Assembly (NCBI GenBank): GCA_016124945.1
Contig: WGMT01000051.1
Location: 1 to 64,000 of the forward strand
Direction of reading: 5' to 3'
Origin: a bacterium
Lineage (GTDB): Bacteria; Chloroflexota; Anaerolineae; Caldilineales; Caldilineaceae
Length of the DNA: 64,000 nt
A program made the translations under genes and the position numbers. Below, piece by piece: positions 1 to 8,205 of this stretch. The notes beneath the pieces are model-generated. The model was given only the letters and a program-made list of their open reading frames with translations, was not told the DNA's origin and searched no databases. The number at the start of each line of letters is the position of its first letter. Within the stretch, counting starts at the first letter, position 1.

Positions 1-136
1 CATAAGCGTTAAGATAAGCAGCGTACGAGCAAGTGCCGGGGACTTTTCGCCGCAGCGAGACGGGATATCCACTCTTGGCGACACGTCCAACGTGAAGTCC
101 CCGGCACTTTCGCTCCACCCTAACTTAACGCCTATG
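1..136. repeat. Nested palindromic element (MITE-like)
   Basis: The inner arms at 31-45 and 95-109 are perfectly complementary over 15 bp (AAGTGCCGGGGACTT). Imperfect outer arms lie at 1-18 and 120-136 and contain a GTTAAG-type core similar to the terminal repeats of the element at 53359-53483. No coding sequence is seen. A smaller hairpin (GGTGAGG/CCTCACC, about 145-167) follows and overlaps the 3' end of the next gene, so it may terminate the phosphonate operon. Confidence 0.6.
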
Positions 137-162
137 GGGGCCGGGGGTGAGGGCCTCTCTCC

Positions 163-921
163 TCACCCTGTCACCAGATCCAACTGTTCTACGCGCCGCG
201 CCGCGTGACGGATCAACAACGAGATCTCCACAGGCATGTCTGTTTGGCGGATGGCGGCGACGGCGGCGTCGAGATCATAGTCCACGCGTACGATCTCAGC
301 GTGGCGGGTGGCCGTATCGAAGACGGCAAAAGACGCTCGCGGATCTCCGTCCAAAGAGCGACCGACGGCGTTGGGGTTGATGAAGAGCGGCCCACGGTCG
401 CCCGTCAGATCCTTGCCCTGGTAGACGAAGGGCTGATGCGTATGACCGAGGACAACCACATCGGCGCGCACACGGCAGGCGAAATGGGCAAGGTCATCGC
501 CGTTGTCGGGCGTGTACCAATCGTCCAGGTGATCCGGCCCGGCGTGGACCATGTGGATCGACACCCCGTCGACGCGGAACTCCGCCGCAAAGGGCAGCCT
601 GCGCAGGTGACGTTTGAGCGCCGGCTCAATGATCGCTTGTGTCCAGTGCAGCGCCGCCAATTTGAGCGGTTCCGTGCGCGGGCTGGATGGTTTGCGCGAC
701 GCCGTAGGCAGATCCCAGGCCACGGCGTGATCATAATTCCCCATTACCGCGGGGATGCCCCGTTCGAGCAATGCGGCGATCACCTGATTCGGCTGCGCGC
801 CGTAGCAGACAAGATCCCCTGCACACAGGACAAGATCCACGCCGCGCCGATCCAATTCGTCCAGCACGGCGTTTAGCGCGTGGGCGTTGCCGTGGATGTC
901 GGAGATGATTCCTAAAAGCAT
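163..921 (-). CDS. Calcineurin-like metallophosphoesterase (YfcE/MJ0936-like)
   Basis: A 252-residue cytosolic protein with the metallophosphoesterase signature in order: SDIHGN near the N-terminus (residues 7-12), GDLV (about 35), GNYDHA (about 61) and GHTHQPF near residue 175. Family members hydrolyse phosphomono- or phosphodiesters with two metal ions. The start was placed at MLLGIISDIHGN because the 18 codons before it are encoded by an intergenic repeat. It is the last gene of the phosphonate run, about 80 bp after phnK with a palindrome between. It could act on phosphorylated intermediates of that pathway, where PhnP or PhnM would normally work, but this is inference from position only. 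The substrate cannot be read from the sequence. Confidence 0.85.
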   Translation of the reverse strand: MLLGIISDIHGNAHALNAVLDELDRRGVDLVLCAGDLVCYGAQPNQVIAALLERGIPAVMGNYDHAVAWDLPTASRKPSSPRTEPLKLAALHWTQAIIEPALKRHLRRLPFAAEFRVDGVSIHMVHAGPDHLDDWYTPDNGDDLAHFACRVRADVVVLGHTHQPFVYQGKDLTGDRGPLFINPNAVGRSLDGDPRASFAVFDTATRHAEIVRVDYDLDAAVAAIRQTDMPVEISLLIRHAARRVEQLDLVTG

Positions 922-924
922 GGC

Positions 925-997
925 GATTTGTGATTGGTGATTGGTGATTGGTGATTGGAACTTCTGCCCAATCACCAGTCACCAATCACCAATCCCC
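925..997. repeat. Intergenic palindrome with heptamer-repeat arms
   Basis: The left arm (about 931-958) is four tandem copies of a 7-base word (GATTGGT). The right arm (968-994) is its approximate complement, separated by a loop of about 10 bases. It lies between phnK and the phosphoesterase gene. Confidence 0.85.
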
Positions 998-1003
998 CCT
1001 TTC

Positions 1004-1849
1004 TCACAACTTCGCATGCACAAGTTGCTGCGTATACGCCGCCAACGGATCTTCCAGGATCTGATCCGTCAGCCCCGTCTCGATGACGTCGCCGTGTCGC
1101 ATGACCATGACACGGTCGGCCAGGGTGCGGATGACGCCGAGATCGTGCGAAACGATGATCATGGTGACGTGGGTCTCCCGTTGCAGCCGTTTCAGCGTGT
1201 CAAGGACAGTGGCCTGCACCGACACGTCGAGGCCGCTGGTGGGTTCGTCGAGCAGGAGCAGCTTGGGTTCCAGGGCGATGGCCTTGGCGAGCTGAACACG
1301 CTGTTGCATCCCGCCGGAAAGGCGCGTGGGGATGTCGTCCATGCGGTCCAGCGGGAATTCGGAGGCAGCCAGCGAACGGCCGGCGGCGGCGCGCAGGCTG
1401 GCGTAGCTGCGTTCTCCTGCCATGAGCAGCCGTTCGGCCACGTTGCCGCTGCTGGTGTTGCGCATGCGCAGCCCCAAATGGGGGTGTTGGTAGACAATAC
1501 CGATGTGGTGAATCACCACATCGCGTTGCGCATAGCGATCCAGATCGAGCAGATTGACGCCTTCGTAGCCGGGGATATTGAGCACGTAGCTGCCGGCGCG
1601 TGGCTGTCCCCGCTCAGGCGCTTCTTGCAGGTTCAACATGCGCAACAGGGTGGACTTGCCCGATCCCGATTCGCCCACGATCCCCAGGATTTCGCCGGGG
1701 TAGACGTCTACGTCCACGGCGTTGACGGCTTTGAGCGCGCCATAGTGTTTGGTCAACGCCCGCGCCGAAAGCAGAGGACGTTCCCCGATCAATTGGGGGG
1801 CGACCAATGGCACGGCGTGGATGTGTCCGTTACTTGAGATAGCCGTCAT
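1004..1849 (-). CDS. phnK: C-P lyase ABC-type ATPase PhnK
   Basis: A 281-residue ABC ATPase of the PhnK type. Walker A is GESGSGKST, the Q-loop region reads VYQHPHLGLR, the ABC signature is LSGGMQQR and Walker B is LLLLDEPTSGLD, followed by the H-loop VSHDLG. The QHP...GLR and SGGMQQR context, and the ending GLTDQILEDPLAAYTQQLV, match PhnK rather than PhnL. In E. coli PhnK docks on the PhnGHIJ core and works together with PhnL. The start was chosen at MTAISSNG because AAGGAAAG lies about 9 bases upstream; the gene then overlaps phnJ by 20 bases. A start 24 bases earlier is possible. No phnL follows, which is unusual for a working C-P lyase. Confidence 0.92.
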   Translation of the reverse strand: MTAISSNGHIHAVPLVAPQLIGERPLLSARALTKHYGALKAVNAVDVDVYPGEILGIVGESGSGKSTLLRMLNLQEAPERGQPRAGSYVLNIPGYEGVNLLDLDRYAQRDVVIHHIGIVYQHPHLGLRMRNTSSGNVAERLLMAGERSYASLRAAAGRSLAASEFPLDRMDDIPTRLSGGMQQRVQLAKAIALEPKLLLLDEPTSGLDVSVQATVLDTLKRLQRETHVTMIIVSHDLGVIRTLADRVMVMRHGDVIETGLTDQILEDPLAAYTQQLVHAKL

Positions 1850-2762
1850 GATAGAACTTTCCTTGCGCATCAAAGTAGGTGGAGCCGATGACGACCTCTT
1901 CGCCCTGGGCCTGCGTGAGCAGCTTGTCGGCGTAGCCCGAATCTGAAAGCTCGAACTTGGCGCTGCCGTCAGGTTGGGGGATTTCGTTCATGAATTTGTA
2001 CGATTCGCCGGTGCGGGCGCAGGTGTTGGCCGCCTGTGTCTCCACCTGGAAGAAGACATCGTCGAATTCCAGCGGGAAGACGTTAGTGTAGGGCGGCACG
2101 GCGTAGAGGCGCTTTTCGCGGCCGGCGGAGAGCAGCGTGAGGTGGCCCGCCTGGTGAAGCTTGGGCGTGTCCCAACGCGGAATGGGGCTGGGGCTCATTA
2201 CGTAGCGGTCGTGGACCATCACCGGGTAGCTGGCGCCGGTGACGAAGCGGCCAAAGCGCACCAGTTGCTCATAGAGTTTGAGCCACATCAGCCCGTAATC
2301 TTTGTCGGCGTGGAGGATACGCGCCACCGAAATATTGGATTCCACACCGCGCAATGGCTCGGGATCGGGCACTTGCAGCACAAGCACCTGTCCTTCGCCC
2401 ATCATCTCTTCGGGGATGCGGTGACGGCTCTGCAAAAGGGTGGCTGCTGTCGTGTCGGTGGTGGTCTGTGCGCCGGTCATGCGGGCGATGAAACGGCGCA
2501 GGTTGGCGGCGTTCACCGAATCGTCGGCGCCCTGGTCGATCACCTTGATCACACTGTCGGGGCCGGCCAGTGTCAGCGTCACCTGCAGGCCGCCCGTCCC
2601 CCAGCCGCGGGCAATGGGCAGTTCTCGGCTGGCATAGGGCACCTGATAGCCGGGGATGGCAATCGCCTTCAGCATGCGCCGACGCAGCTCGCGCTTGGCG
2701 AACTCGTCGAGAAAACCGAAGGCGTAGTCTTGTTGGGGGGAGGCGAGATCGGCAAGAGACAT
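1830..2762 (-). CDS. phnJ: PhnJ homologue lacking radical-SAM cysteines
   Basis: 310 residues, collinear with PhnJ of the carbon-phosphorus lyase core. Hallmark segments are kept: IPGYQVP with the glycyl-radical-position Gly (Gly38), GWGTGG, DQGADD, RHRIPE, SPSPIPRWD and REKRLYAVPP. The C-terminal metal site is not kept. E. coli has CxxC then two further Cys (C241, C244, C266, C272), binding the 4Fe-4S cluster and supplying the thiyl radical. Here only Cys248 remains; the aligned positions are Thr251, Leu272 and Ala278. These codons were re-read from the DNA and the frame is intact. Canonical C-P cleavage by this protein therefore looks impossible. Start has AGGA upstream. It lies between phnI and phnK. 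Confidence 0.93.
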   Translation of the reverse strand: MSLADLASPQQDYAFGFLDEFAKRELRRRMLKAIAIPGYQVPYASRELPIARGWGTGGLQVTLTLAGPDSVIKVIDQGADDSVNAANLRRFIARMTGAQTTTDTTAATLLQSRHRIPEEMMGEGQVLVLQVPDPEPLRGVESNISVARILHADKDYGLMWLKLYEQLVRFGRFVTGASYPVMVHDRYVMSPSPIPRWDTPKLHQAGHLTLLSAGREKRLYAVPPYTNVFPLEFDDVFFQVETQAANTCARTGESYKFMNEIPQPDGSAKFELSDSGYADKLLTQAQGEEVVIGSTYFDAQGKFYHDGYLK

Positions 2763-2792
2763 AGTTTGTCCTAGAGAGTATAGTTTTAGTCT

Positions 2793-2918
2793 GTAAGCGG
2801 TTAAGCGGTTAAGCGGTTAAGCGTTGGAGCGTTGGAGCGATTGGGGATCGTGAACAGGATCTGAAATCGCCTAATCCCCCAATCGCCTAATCCCCAATCA
2901 CCAGTCACTAATCACCAG
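2793..2918. repeat. Intergenic repeat array between phnI and phnJ
   Basis: Starts with four tandem octamers (TAAGCGGT) at about 2793-2825, then period-8/9 words (GTTGGAGC). It ends with CAATCGCCTAATCCC-type words that partly complement the left half. The right end overlaps the last codons of phnI. It belongs to the same punctuation class as 925-997. Confidence 0.75.
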
Positions 2919-4020
2919 CCGCAACATCCGTCATCCCCTGCTTCTTCTTCGCCTCCGGCTCACGCAGCCATCCGCTGGCCGCCATGACATCGCGCATGGC
3001 GTCGAGGGAACTGCCGAAGGTGACGTAGTGGGGCAGTTTGTAGTGGATGCAGAAGCCCGACGATTCCACAGGCTCGGTGTGGTAGAGCACAAATTCTTCG
3101 CTGTGGGCGGGGTGTGGGTTGGGCTTGCTCATGGCCATATCCAGCATGGAACCGGCGATGATCTTGACCTCGTTCCAACCCAGGGTGGCGGCGAAACCGA
3201 GTTCGAGCTGCGGCTTGTCTTTGCCGCCGAAGGTGGTGACGATCTCGGCCTGGCTCACGCGTATGCGGCCCACACTGAAATTGACGCCGCTAATCGGGTG
3301 CTGGATTTTCACGTCGGCGTAGCCCAACCGCACTTCGTTGACGGTGGGATGGATGCCGCCATAGCCACGCATGTTGGCATACCCCAACGAGAGGACGCCG
3401 CCCGTCTCGGCACGGGCGAGGGCTTGCAGCCGGTGCTCACGTGGCGCCGGAATTAGGAGCGGCCCGCGTGTGAGATCGGGGATGTCGTTGGCATCAATGG
3501 CTTCGCTCTCTGCGAATTCGGGCAGAAGACCCTGTCCACGCTGCCATGAGGCCACGCTGGGATAGGTGGGCGGCGCAGGCTGTTCCGCCGGGGTAAGGGG
3601 CGTTTCGTCCACTTCCTTGCCGTCGAGGACTTCGGTGCGTAGCAGGCGGTGGCTGTAGTCCAGCGTCGGCCCGAGGATCTGGCCGCCGGGGATGTCTTTG
3701 AAGGCGGCGGAGATGCGCCGCACCACCAGCACGTCCTCGGCGCTGACGGGGTGGGCGTAGGCCAGCCGCGGCTGCGTAGAACGATACGCGCGCAGCAGCA
3801 GCACCGCTTCGTAGAGGTCGCCGCCTGTTTGGGCCAGGGCCAGTGCTGCTAATTGTGGGGCGTATAGTGAGCCTTCACCCATCACCCGATCCACGAGATA
3901 GGGCATGTTCTCTTCGATCTTATTCACTAAATCTTTTGTCAACGTGCCATTGAGCAACTGGAAAAATTTTTCGGCTTGTTGGATGGCGTTTTCGCCGCCA
4001 CGGGCAGCCACATATGCCAT
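2908..4020 (-). CDS. phnI: C-P lyase core subunit PhnI
   Basis: 370 residues, about the length of E. coli PhnI. PhnI is the nucleosidase-like subunit that, with PhnG, PhnH and PhnL, makes 5-triphosphoribosyl phosphonates from ATP and phosphonate. Recognisable segments: MAYVAARGGENAI at the start, DRVMGEGSLY, ALALAQTGGD, LLRAYRSTQPRLA, FKDIPGGQILGPTLDYSHRLL, RGYGGIHP and SGFCIHYKLPHYVTFG. The two His of the last segment (His326, His331) match the zinc-binding His pair of E. coli PhnI at the PhnJ interface. AGGAGG lies 6 bases before the chosen ATG, and the phnH stop is 2 bases upstream, so translation is probably coupled. Confidence 0.95.
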   Translation of the reverse strand: MAYVAARGGENAIQQAEKFFQLLNGTLTKDLVNKIEENMPYLVDRVMGEGSLYAPQLAALALAQTGGDLYEAVLLLRAYRSTQPRLAYAHPVSAEDVLVVRRISAAFKDIPGGQILGPTLDYSHRLLRTEVLDGKEVDETPLTPAEQPAPPTYPSVASWQRGQGLLPEFAESEAIDANDIPDLTRGPLLIPAPREHRLQALARAETGGVLSLGYANMRGYGGIHPTVNEVRLGYADVKIQHPISGVNFSVGRIRVSQAEIVTTFGGKDKPQLELGFAATLGWNEVKIIAGSMLDMAMSKPNPHPAHSEEFVLYHTEPVESSGFCIHYKLPHYVTFGSSLDAMRDVMAASGWLREPEAKKKQGMTDVAAGD

Positions 4021-4022
4021 GA

Positions 4023-4583
4023 TCAGCCTCCTACCGGCTCGATAAGGGTTGTGCGCGGGATACCGATCACTTCGCCGTTGTGGACCAAAAAGAGATCCCA
4101 ACCCAGAGGATAGCGCTGCGTACGTCGGCGCAGATCCCAGAAGGCCAGGGGCAGCGATGCCCGTATCAGCGTGGACGCTGCGATGCCCGGTCCTTTGAGG
4201 CGAAATTCGAGTCCGCTATTCAGCGCGCAGGCCAGCACCAGCGTAGCGGCGCGGTCGGGGTAGAGCATGTCGCCTACCGGGGCCTGGCTGATCAACGCCA
4301 AAGTCTTCTCATCGACATGCGGGTAAAAATGGTAGGCGGCCATGTCCGGCATTTCGGCGCGGGCGGTGGTCTGTTGTAAGGCGTAGGCAAGCCTGTCGTC
4401 GGGCGTAAAGAAGGTCGTCTCCAGATCGAGGAGCGTCTCGCCGATAACGTGCAGGGCGACGTTGGGATCGGTTACCGCGTCGGGGAGGGGTTGGCGGCGG
4501 CCAGGATGGCTGAGCGCCCACATCAACCCCAGGAAGGTGGAACGGGTGCGGATCTCGGCGCTGCTCAGGGTAGGTGTCAACAT
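4023..4583 (-). CDS. phnH: C-P lyase core subunit PhnH
   Basis: 186 residues, similar in length to E. coli PhnH (about 194). Typical features are the N-terminal FLGLMWALSHPGRRQPL segment (family pattern FR.lm.AmS.PG), GATL-like DRAATLVLA, LKGPGI and the C-terminal PLGWDLFLVHNGEVIGIPRTT. PhnH is a dimeric, non-catalytic-looking subunit required with PhnG, PhnI and PhnL for loading phosphonate onto ribose triphosphate. The ATG overlaps the phnG stop codon by one base (TAATG), showing tight translational coupling. Confidence 0.93.
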   Translation of the reverse strand: MLTPTLSSAEIRTRSTFLGLMWALSHPGRRQPLPDAVTDPNVALHVIGETLLDLETTFFTPDDRLAYALQQTTARAEMPDMAAYHFYPHVDEKTLALISQAPVGDMLYPDRAATLVLACALNSGLEFRLKGPGIAASTLIRASLPLAFWDLRRRTQRYPLGWDLFLVHNGEVIGIPRTTLIEPVGG

Positions 4584-5020
4584 TAGAAAGTCTCCATTTC
4601 GACACGGGTGGCTTCCACCTGGCGCAGCAGTAGATCGTCTTCGGCGCTTTGGGTGGTGTGTTCGGCCTTAAGGAATTCCACAATTGAGGCCACCCAACGC
4701 TCTCCTTGCAGGGCGGCGTCAAGGATGGCGATGGCCAGCGCCTGCTCCAGATCGCGGCCCAGGCACGCGCCGTAGCCTTCGGCATTGCCCACCCGTACAT
4801 GGGCTTCAGCAATGAGCGCTTCGCCCAGATGAAAGACGCTGTTTTCCACGCTCTCGGTGCTCGGGATCATCACCAGCCCGGTGCGATTGCGTAGCACGTC
4901 CACGTGGCCGAGGTGGGGCAACAATGCCTCTGCAAAAGATTTCAGCCGCTCCGCAGGGACACGGCTCAACACGCTTAAATAAAGATCCTGCGCCGGCACT
5001 TGGTTTACACGAAAGGTCAT
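4583..5020 (-). CDS. phnG: C-P lyase core subunit PhnG
   Basis: 145 residues, matching the PhnG family in size. The N-terminal half carries a PAERLKSFAEALL helix (family pattern R..w...La), then TGLVMIPSTESVENSVFHLGEALIAEAHVRVGNAEGYGACLGRDLEQALAIAILDAA, the best conserved PhnG block (Gly-rich, with the A.lDAa helix). PhnG forms the core hexamer centre with PhnI, PhnH and PhnJ. The start at MTFRVNQ was selected because AAGGA stands about 9 bases upstream; an in-frame start 51 bases earlier has no such site and would run into an intergenic repeat. Confidence 0.9.
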   Translation of the reverse strand: MTFRVNQVPAQDLYLSVLSRVPAERLKSFAEALLPHLGHVDVLRNRTGLVMIPSTESVENSVFHLGEALIAEAHVRVGNAEGYGACLGRDLEQALAIAILDAALQGERWVASIVEFLKAEHTTQSAEDDLLLRQVEATRVEMETF

Positions 5021-5077
5021 CGATTTGTCCTTCAGAGAGTGAGAGCAGAATTTTGATCCACGAAGGCACACGAAGAT

Positions 5078-5208
5078 TCACAAAGGCAGAAAAAGATCCA
5101 CAGATTCCACGGATTAAAAGGATTCAGAAAACAATTGAAAATCCGCTCTTCTCTCTTGCAATCCTGAAAATCCGTGTAATCTGTGGAAAACTCCTTCTGC
5201 CTTTGTGA
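5078..5208. repeat. Inverted repeat of the CACAGATT...ACGGATT family
   Basis: The outer arms TCACAAAGGCAGAA and TTCTGCCTTTGTGA pair, and inside them CCACAGATT..ACGGATT pairs with AATCCGTGTAATCTGTGG. The same words recur at 51851-52108 and about 55175-55203. It lies between phnG and phnD within the operon. Confidence 0.85.
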
Positions 5209-5222
5209 GTCGTAGTTCTCAG

Positions 5223-6305
5223 TTACTGGTTGGCCAGTTCCTGGAGATCGAGATCTAGCAGGCCGGCAATGTCGCGCAACGAGTTGTAGTATTGGTCTAG
5301 CGTTTCCAACCCCAGTTCAGCGGACGGGTCCACATACCAGCGGGCCGTTGCTTCAATCATTTCAGGGTTGTTCTGAATGTCGAGCAATGCTTCTTTGACC
5401 GCTGCCTTGAACGAGGCAGGCATGTTGCTGCGGATGGCGAATGGTGTATTCGGGATCGGGTCCGTCATCGCCAGCATCACAATGTGGCCTTCGGGGCAGC
5501 TTTCGTAGAGGGCACGTAGTTCCACCTCGCTGCGTTCTTTGCCGGTCTGGTTGTCTTCGAAGCCGCAGAAGTCGATCTGCCCTTCATCGCGTAGGCGATA
5601 GAGGTTGCTTTCGTGGGTGGCGCCGGCGGGCGCTTTGTCATTCCACACCGAAATTACTGCGGTCGGATGACTCCCGGCAAAGACAGTCTGCATTTCTTCG
5701 TCTGGATTGATGCCCATCTGGAACAAAAGTGTTTTCGGCGCAAGGTGGCCTGATGTAGAAGCCGGATCGACGAAGTTGAAATCCTGGCCGCGCAGATCTT
5801 CGATGGTCTCGATGCCCGAACCCTTCTTGGTGAAGATGATGCTGTAGTAGTGGGCGGGCAACGTCGGGTCGAAGACAGCCGGTTCGGCGCGTGTCGAGAT
5901 ACCCGCACCCAGCGCTTCGGCGCCGGCTTCCTGTACGGCAAGGACGTAGGCAAAGGGACCAACCTGCATGGCGTCTACGCGGTCGGCGCGCATGGCTTCG
6001 ATCACAGCGGTGTAGCTGGTGCCGGTGAACATGTCCACTTCTACGCCCAGCCGTTCGGCCATGTAATCGGCGAAGGGTTGGTTGTTTTCCAGCACCTGTT
6101 CGGCGTCATCACCGCCAAAGAGGCCAAGGCGGAAGACTTCGGGCCAGTCGGCGCGTTCGTCGCTTTCACCGGCATCGGCACTCTCGGCCGCAGTCGGCGC
6201 GGCTTCTGAAGCAGGGGCACCTGCCGGCGCGGGCGCGACACAGGCCGCGCTCAACAATGTCATCAACACAAGCACAAGCCAGACCGAAAAATACTTGGCC
6301 TTCAT
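5223..6305 (-). CDS. phnD: Phosphonate ABC transporter substrate-binding lipoprotein PhnD
   Basis: 360 residues. The N-terminus is a lipoprotein signal (MKAKYFSVWLVLVLMTLLSAAC, lipobox LSAAC) followed by an Ala/Pro-rich linker. The mature part is a type II periplasmic-binding fold of the PhnD/PtxB family: RLGLFGGDDAEQVLENNQPFADYMAERLG, TSYTAVIEAMRADRVDAMQVGPFAYVLA, then FNFVDPASTSGHLAPKTLLF, the usual phosphonate-binding Ser/Thr/His segment. It delivers phosphonate, phosphite or a related oxyanion to PhnE and PhnC. AGGAGA precedes the ATG by about 8 bases. The gene order C-E-D differs from the common C-D-E. Confidence 0.93.
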   Translation of the reverse strand: MKAKYFSVWLVLVLMTLLSAACVAPAPAGAPASEAAPTAAESADAGESDERADWPEVFRLGLFGGDDAEQVLENNQPFADYMAERLGVEVDMFTGTSYTAVIEAMRADRVDAMQVGPFAYVLAVQEAGAEALGAGISTRAEPAVFDPTLPAHYYSIIFTKKGSGIETIEDLRGQDFNFVDPASTSGHLAPKTLLFQMGINPDEEMQTVFAGSHPTAVISVWNDKAPAGATHESNLYRLRDEGQIDFCGFEDNQTGKERSEVELRALYESCPEGHIVMLAMTDPIPNTPFAIRSNMPASFKAAVKEALLDIQNNPEMIEATARWYVDPSAELGLETLDQYYNSLRDIAGLLDLDLQELANQ

Positions 6306-6339
6306 CGGGGTTCTCCTGTGGGAAATGGGTTTGTTAAAT

Positions 6340-6418
6340 TCGTGATTGGGGATTCGTGATTGGGGATTAGGGCAGAAACATTGCTCTGGCAGCACGCCTA
6401 ATCACGAATCCCCAATTA
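6340..6418. repeat. Intergenic palindrome (GATTGGG-type words)
   Basis: The left arm (6340-6370) is built from CGTGATTGGGGATT-type words. The right arm (6397-6418) has the complementary words AATCACGAATCCCCAATTA. It fills the phnE-phnD gap and abuts the phnE stop codon. Confidence 0.85.
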
Positions 6419-6419
6419 C

Positions 6420-7355
6420 CTAAATAATACGTTTACGCAACTGATCACTGAGCCGGTCAATCACCGTGATGGTGATAATCAGCAGGACCATGGCGCCCAT
6501 CAATCGCTGGTACTGAAACAACGCCAGGTATTTCGAGATGATAAAACCAACGCCGCCTGCGCCGACCAATCCTAAAATGCTGGCGGCGCGAATGTTACCT
6601 TCGAATAACAGCAACGAGTACGAGGCGATTACAGGCAGCGCTTGTGGGATGACGGCGTAGATGAAGGTGAGCAGCCCGTTTGAGCCTGTGGCGCGTACGG
6701 CCAGCACCTGCTGCGGGTCGATGGATTCAATCGACTCGGCATAGAGCTTGCCCATTGAACCGACAGAGCCGATGGCCAACGCCAAAACACCGCCGAAAGG
6801 ACCAAGACCCACCGCGGCAACGAAAATCAACGCGTAGACAATTTCTGGCAATGCACGATTGGCGTTGAGCAACATACGTGTGCCCTGATAGACCCACGGG
6901 TGCGGCGATGTATTGCGCGCCGCCAACAGACCGAAAGGCATGGCCAAAAAGATGGCACCGGCTGTACCGATGATGGCCATCTGCACCGTCTCAATAATTG
7001 CCGACATCACCTGGGGCCACGGGAAGGTCACCCCGGGGAAGCCCAGCGTGGGGATGGCGACGCCGAAAAGCTGAAAGGCGGGAATGGCCAACGGCACTGC
7101 CGTCATCTCGAAGGTGGGCGGGAAGAGACGACCAATAAAATCGGCAATGTTGTCGAGCCCATCGATTAGTTCACCTGGCCGGGCATCGGTGCCGTTCATA
7201 CCCCAGGCAAAGAACCCCGCGAGAAAGATCACCGTGAGCACGCTACGCACATTGATGCGCGGCCACGGACGTAGCAAATCGGCATACGCAGGAGTTGAGA
7301 GTTTCGAGGGTCTCTCAATTACTGTCTGTTGCGTCCCAACAAATTCCGTGGTCAT
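6420..7355 (-). CDS. phnE: Phosphonate ABC transporter permease PhnE
   Basis: 311 residues with about six membrane segments. An early segment lies at VRSVLTVIFLAGFFAWGM, followed by a periplasmic loop and the core permease domain (ETVQMAIIGTAGAIFLAMPFGLLAARN onward). The coupling (EAA) loop reads AESIESIDPQQVLAVRATGSNGLLTFIYAVIPQALP, typical of the PhnE family. It forms the membrane channel of the PhnCDE importer. GAGGAG lies 6-7 bases upstream of the selected ATG. It is followed by phnD after a palindrome. Confidence 0.92.
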   Translation of the reverse strand: MTTEFVGTQQTVIERPSKLSTPAYADLLRPWPRINVRSVLTVIFLAGFFAWGMNGTDARPGELIDGLDNIADFIGRLFPPTFEMTAVPLAIPAFQLFGVAIPTLGFPGVTFPWPQVMSAIIETVQMAIIGTAGAIFLAMPFGLLAARNTSPHPWVYQGTRMLLNANRALPEIVYALIFVAAVGLGPFGGVLALAIGSVGSMGKLYAESIESIDPQQVLAVRATGSNGLLTFIYAVIPQALPVIASYSLLLFEGNIRAASILGLVGAGGVGFIISKYLALFQYQRLMGAMVLLIITITVIDRLSDQLRKRII

Positions 7356-7411
7356 AAGGCTCCTCAGAGAAGGCGGTGAAAGCAAAAGTACGTGACTGTA
7401 AAGTTAGTTAC

Positions 7412-8173
7412 TCACGCGGTAACCATCTCACGATCAAAGCGATAGATCCGATCCAATACCGTCTCGTCGAGTTCGTCCGGCGTACCATCGAAGACGACAA
7501 CACCCTGGGCGATACCGATGAGGCGGTCGGCGAAGCGTTTGGCCAGGTCGACCTGGTGAATGTTAACGAGGGTGAGCACGCCGTCCTCGCGGGCGACGCG
7601 TTCTAGAGCGCTCATCACCTGTACCGCCAACTCCGGGTCCAGGCTCGCCACCGGCTCGTCCGCAAGGACAATCGTGGGTTCCTGCGACATGGCGCGGGCG
7701 ATGGAAATGCGCTGCTTTTCGCCACCCGATAGGCTATCGGCGCGTTGGGTGGCGCGGTGCAACAGGTTGACACGTTCTAGATTGTGCAGGGCAATGTGGC
7801 GATGCGAACGATCAAAGATGCCGAAGGCGCTGGCGATGGGGTGGTTGTAGCCAAGCCGGCCGGTGAGGACATTGGTTAACGCAGGGAGGCGACCAATCAG
7901 GTTGAACTCTTGCCAGATAAATCCAATGCGACGGCGCACCTGGCGCAATTCCGCCTCCGTCATGGCGGTGATCTCTTCACCGTCAAGGTAGATGCGCCCT
8001 TTTGTGGCGGGTTGTAGGCCATTAATGCAACGTAGGAGCGTAGACTTCCCCGCGCCGGAACGGCCAATCACGCCGATGATTTCCCCGGCCTCGGCCTTTA
8101 AACTCACAGACTTTATTGCCTCGGTGCCGTTGGGGTATACAACCTGGAGATCATGAACTTCGAGAAGGCTCAT
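7412..8173 (-). CDS. phnC: Phosphonate ABC transporter ATPase PhnC
   Basis: 253 residues. Walker A GRSGAGKST, signature LSGGEKQR, Walker B TIVLADEPVASLDPE and H-loop NIHQVDLA; the last two are characteristic of PhnC. It also carries YPNGTEAI near the N-terminus and FIWQEFNLIGRLPALTNVLTGRLGY, another PhnC hallmark. It drives PhnE/PhnD import. The start is uncertain: ATG at 8173 (MSLLEVHDL) fits family alignments, while ATG at 8188 gives five extra residues; neither has a strong ribosome site. First gene of the phosphonate run. Confidence 0.92.
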   Translation of the reverse strand: MSLLEVHDLQVVYPNGTEAIKSVSLKAEAGEIIGVIGRSGAGKSTLLRCINGLQPATKGRIYLDGEEITAMTEAELRQVRRRIGFIWQEFNLIGRLPALTNVLTGRLGYNHPIASAFGIFDRSHRHIALHNLERVNLLHRATQRADSLSGGEKQRISIARAMSQEPTIVLADEPVASLDPELAVQVMSALERVAREDGVLTLVNIHQVDLAKRFADRLIGIAQGVVVFDGTPDELDETVLDRIYRFDREMVTA

Positions 8174-8205
8174 AGGTGTCGAATCCATTCTTGCCGTACT
8201 AAAGT

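Noticed and set aside
1004..1849. Assignment of this ATPase as PhnL
   Set aside because: The sequence around the Q-loop and the C-terminal end matches PhnK, and its position directly after phnJ is that of phnK.
5960..6230. Open frames opposite phnD
   Set aside because: They are shadows of a gene with a complete lipoprotein signal and family blocks.
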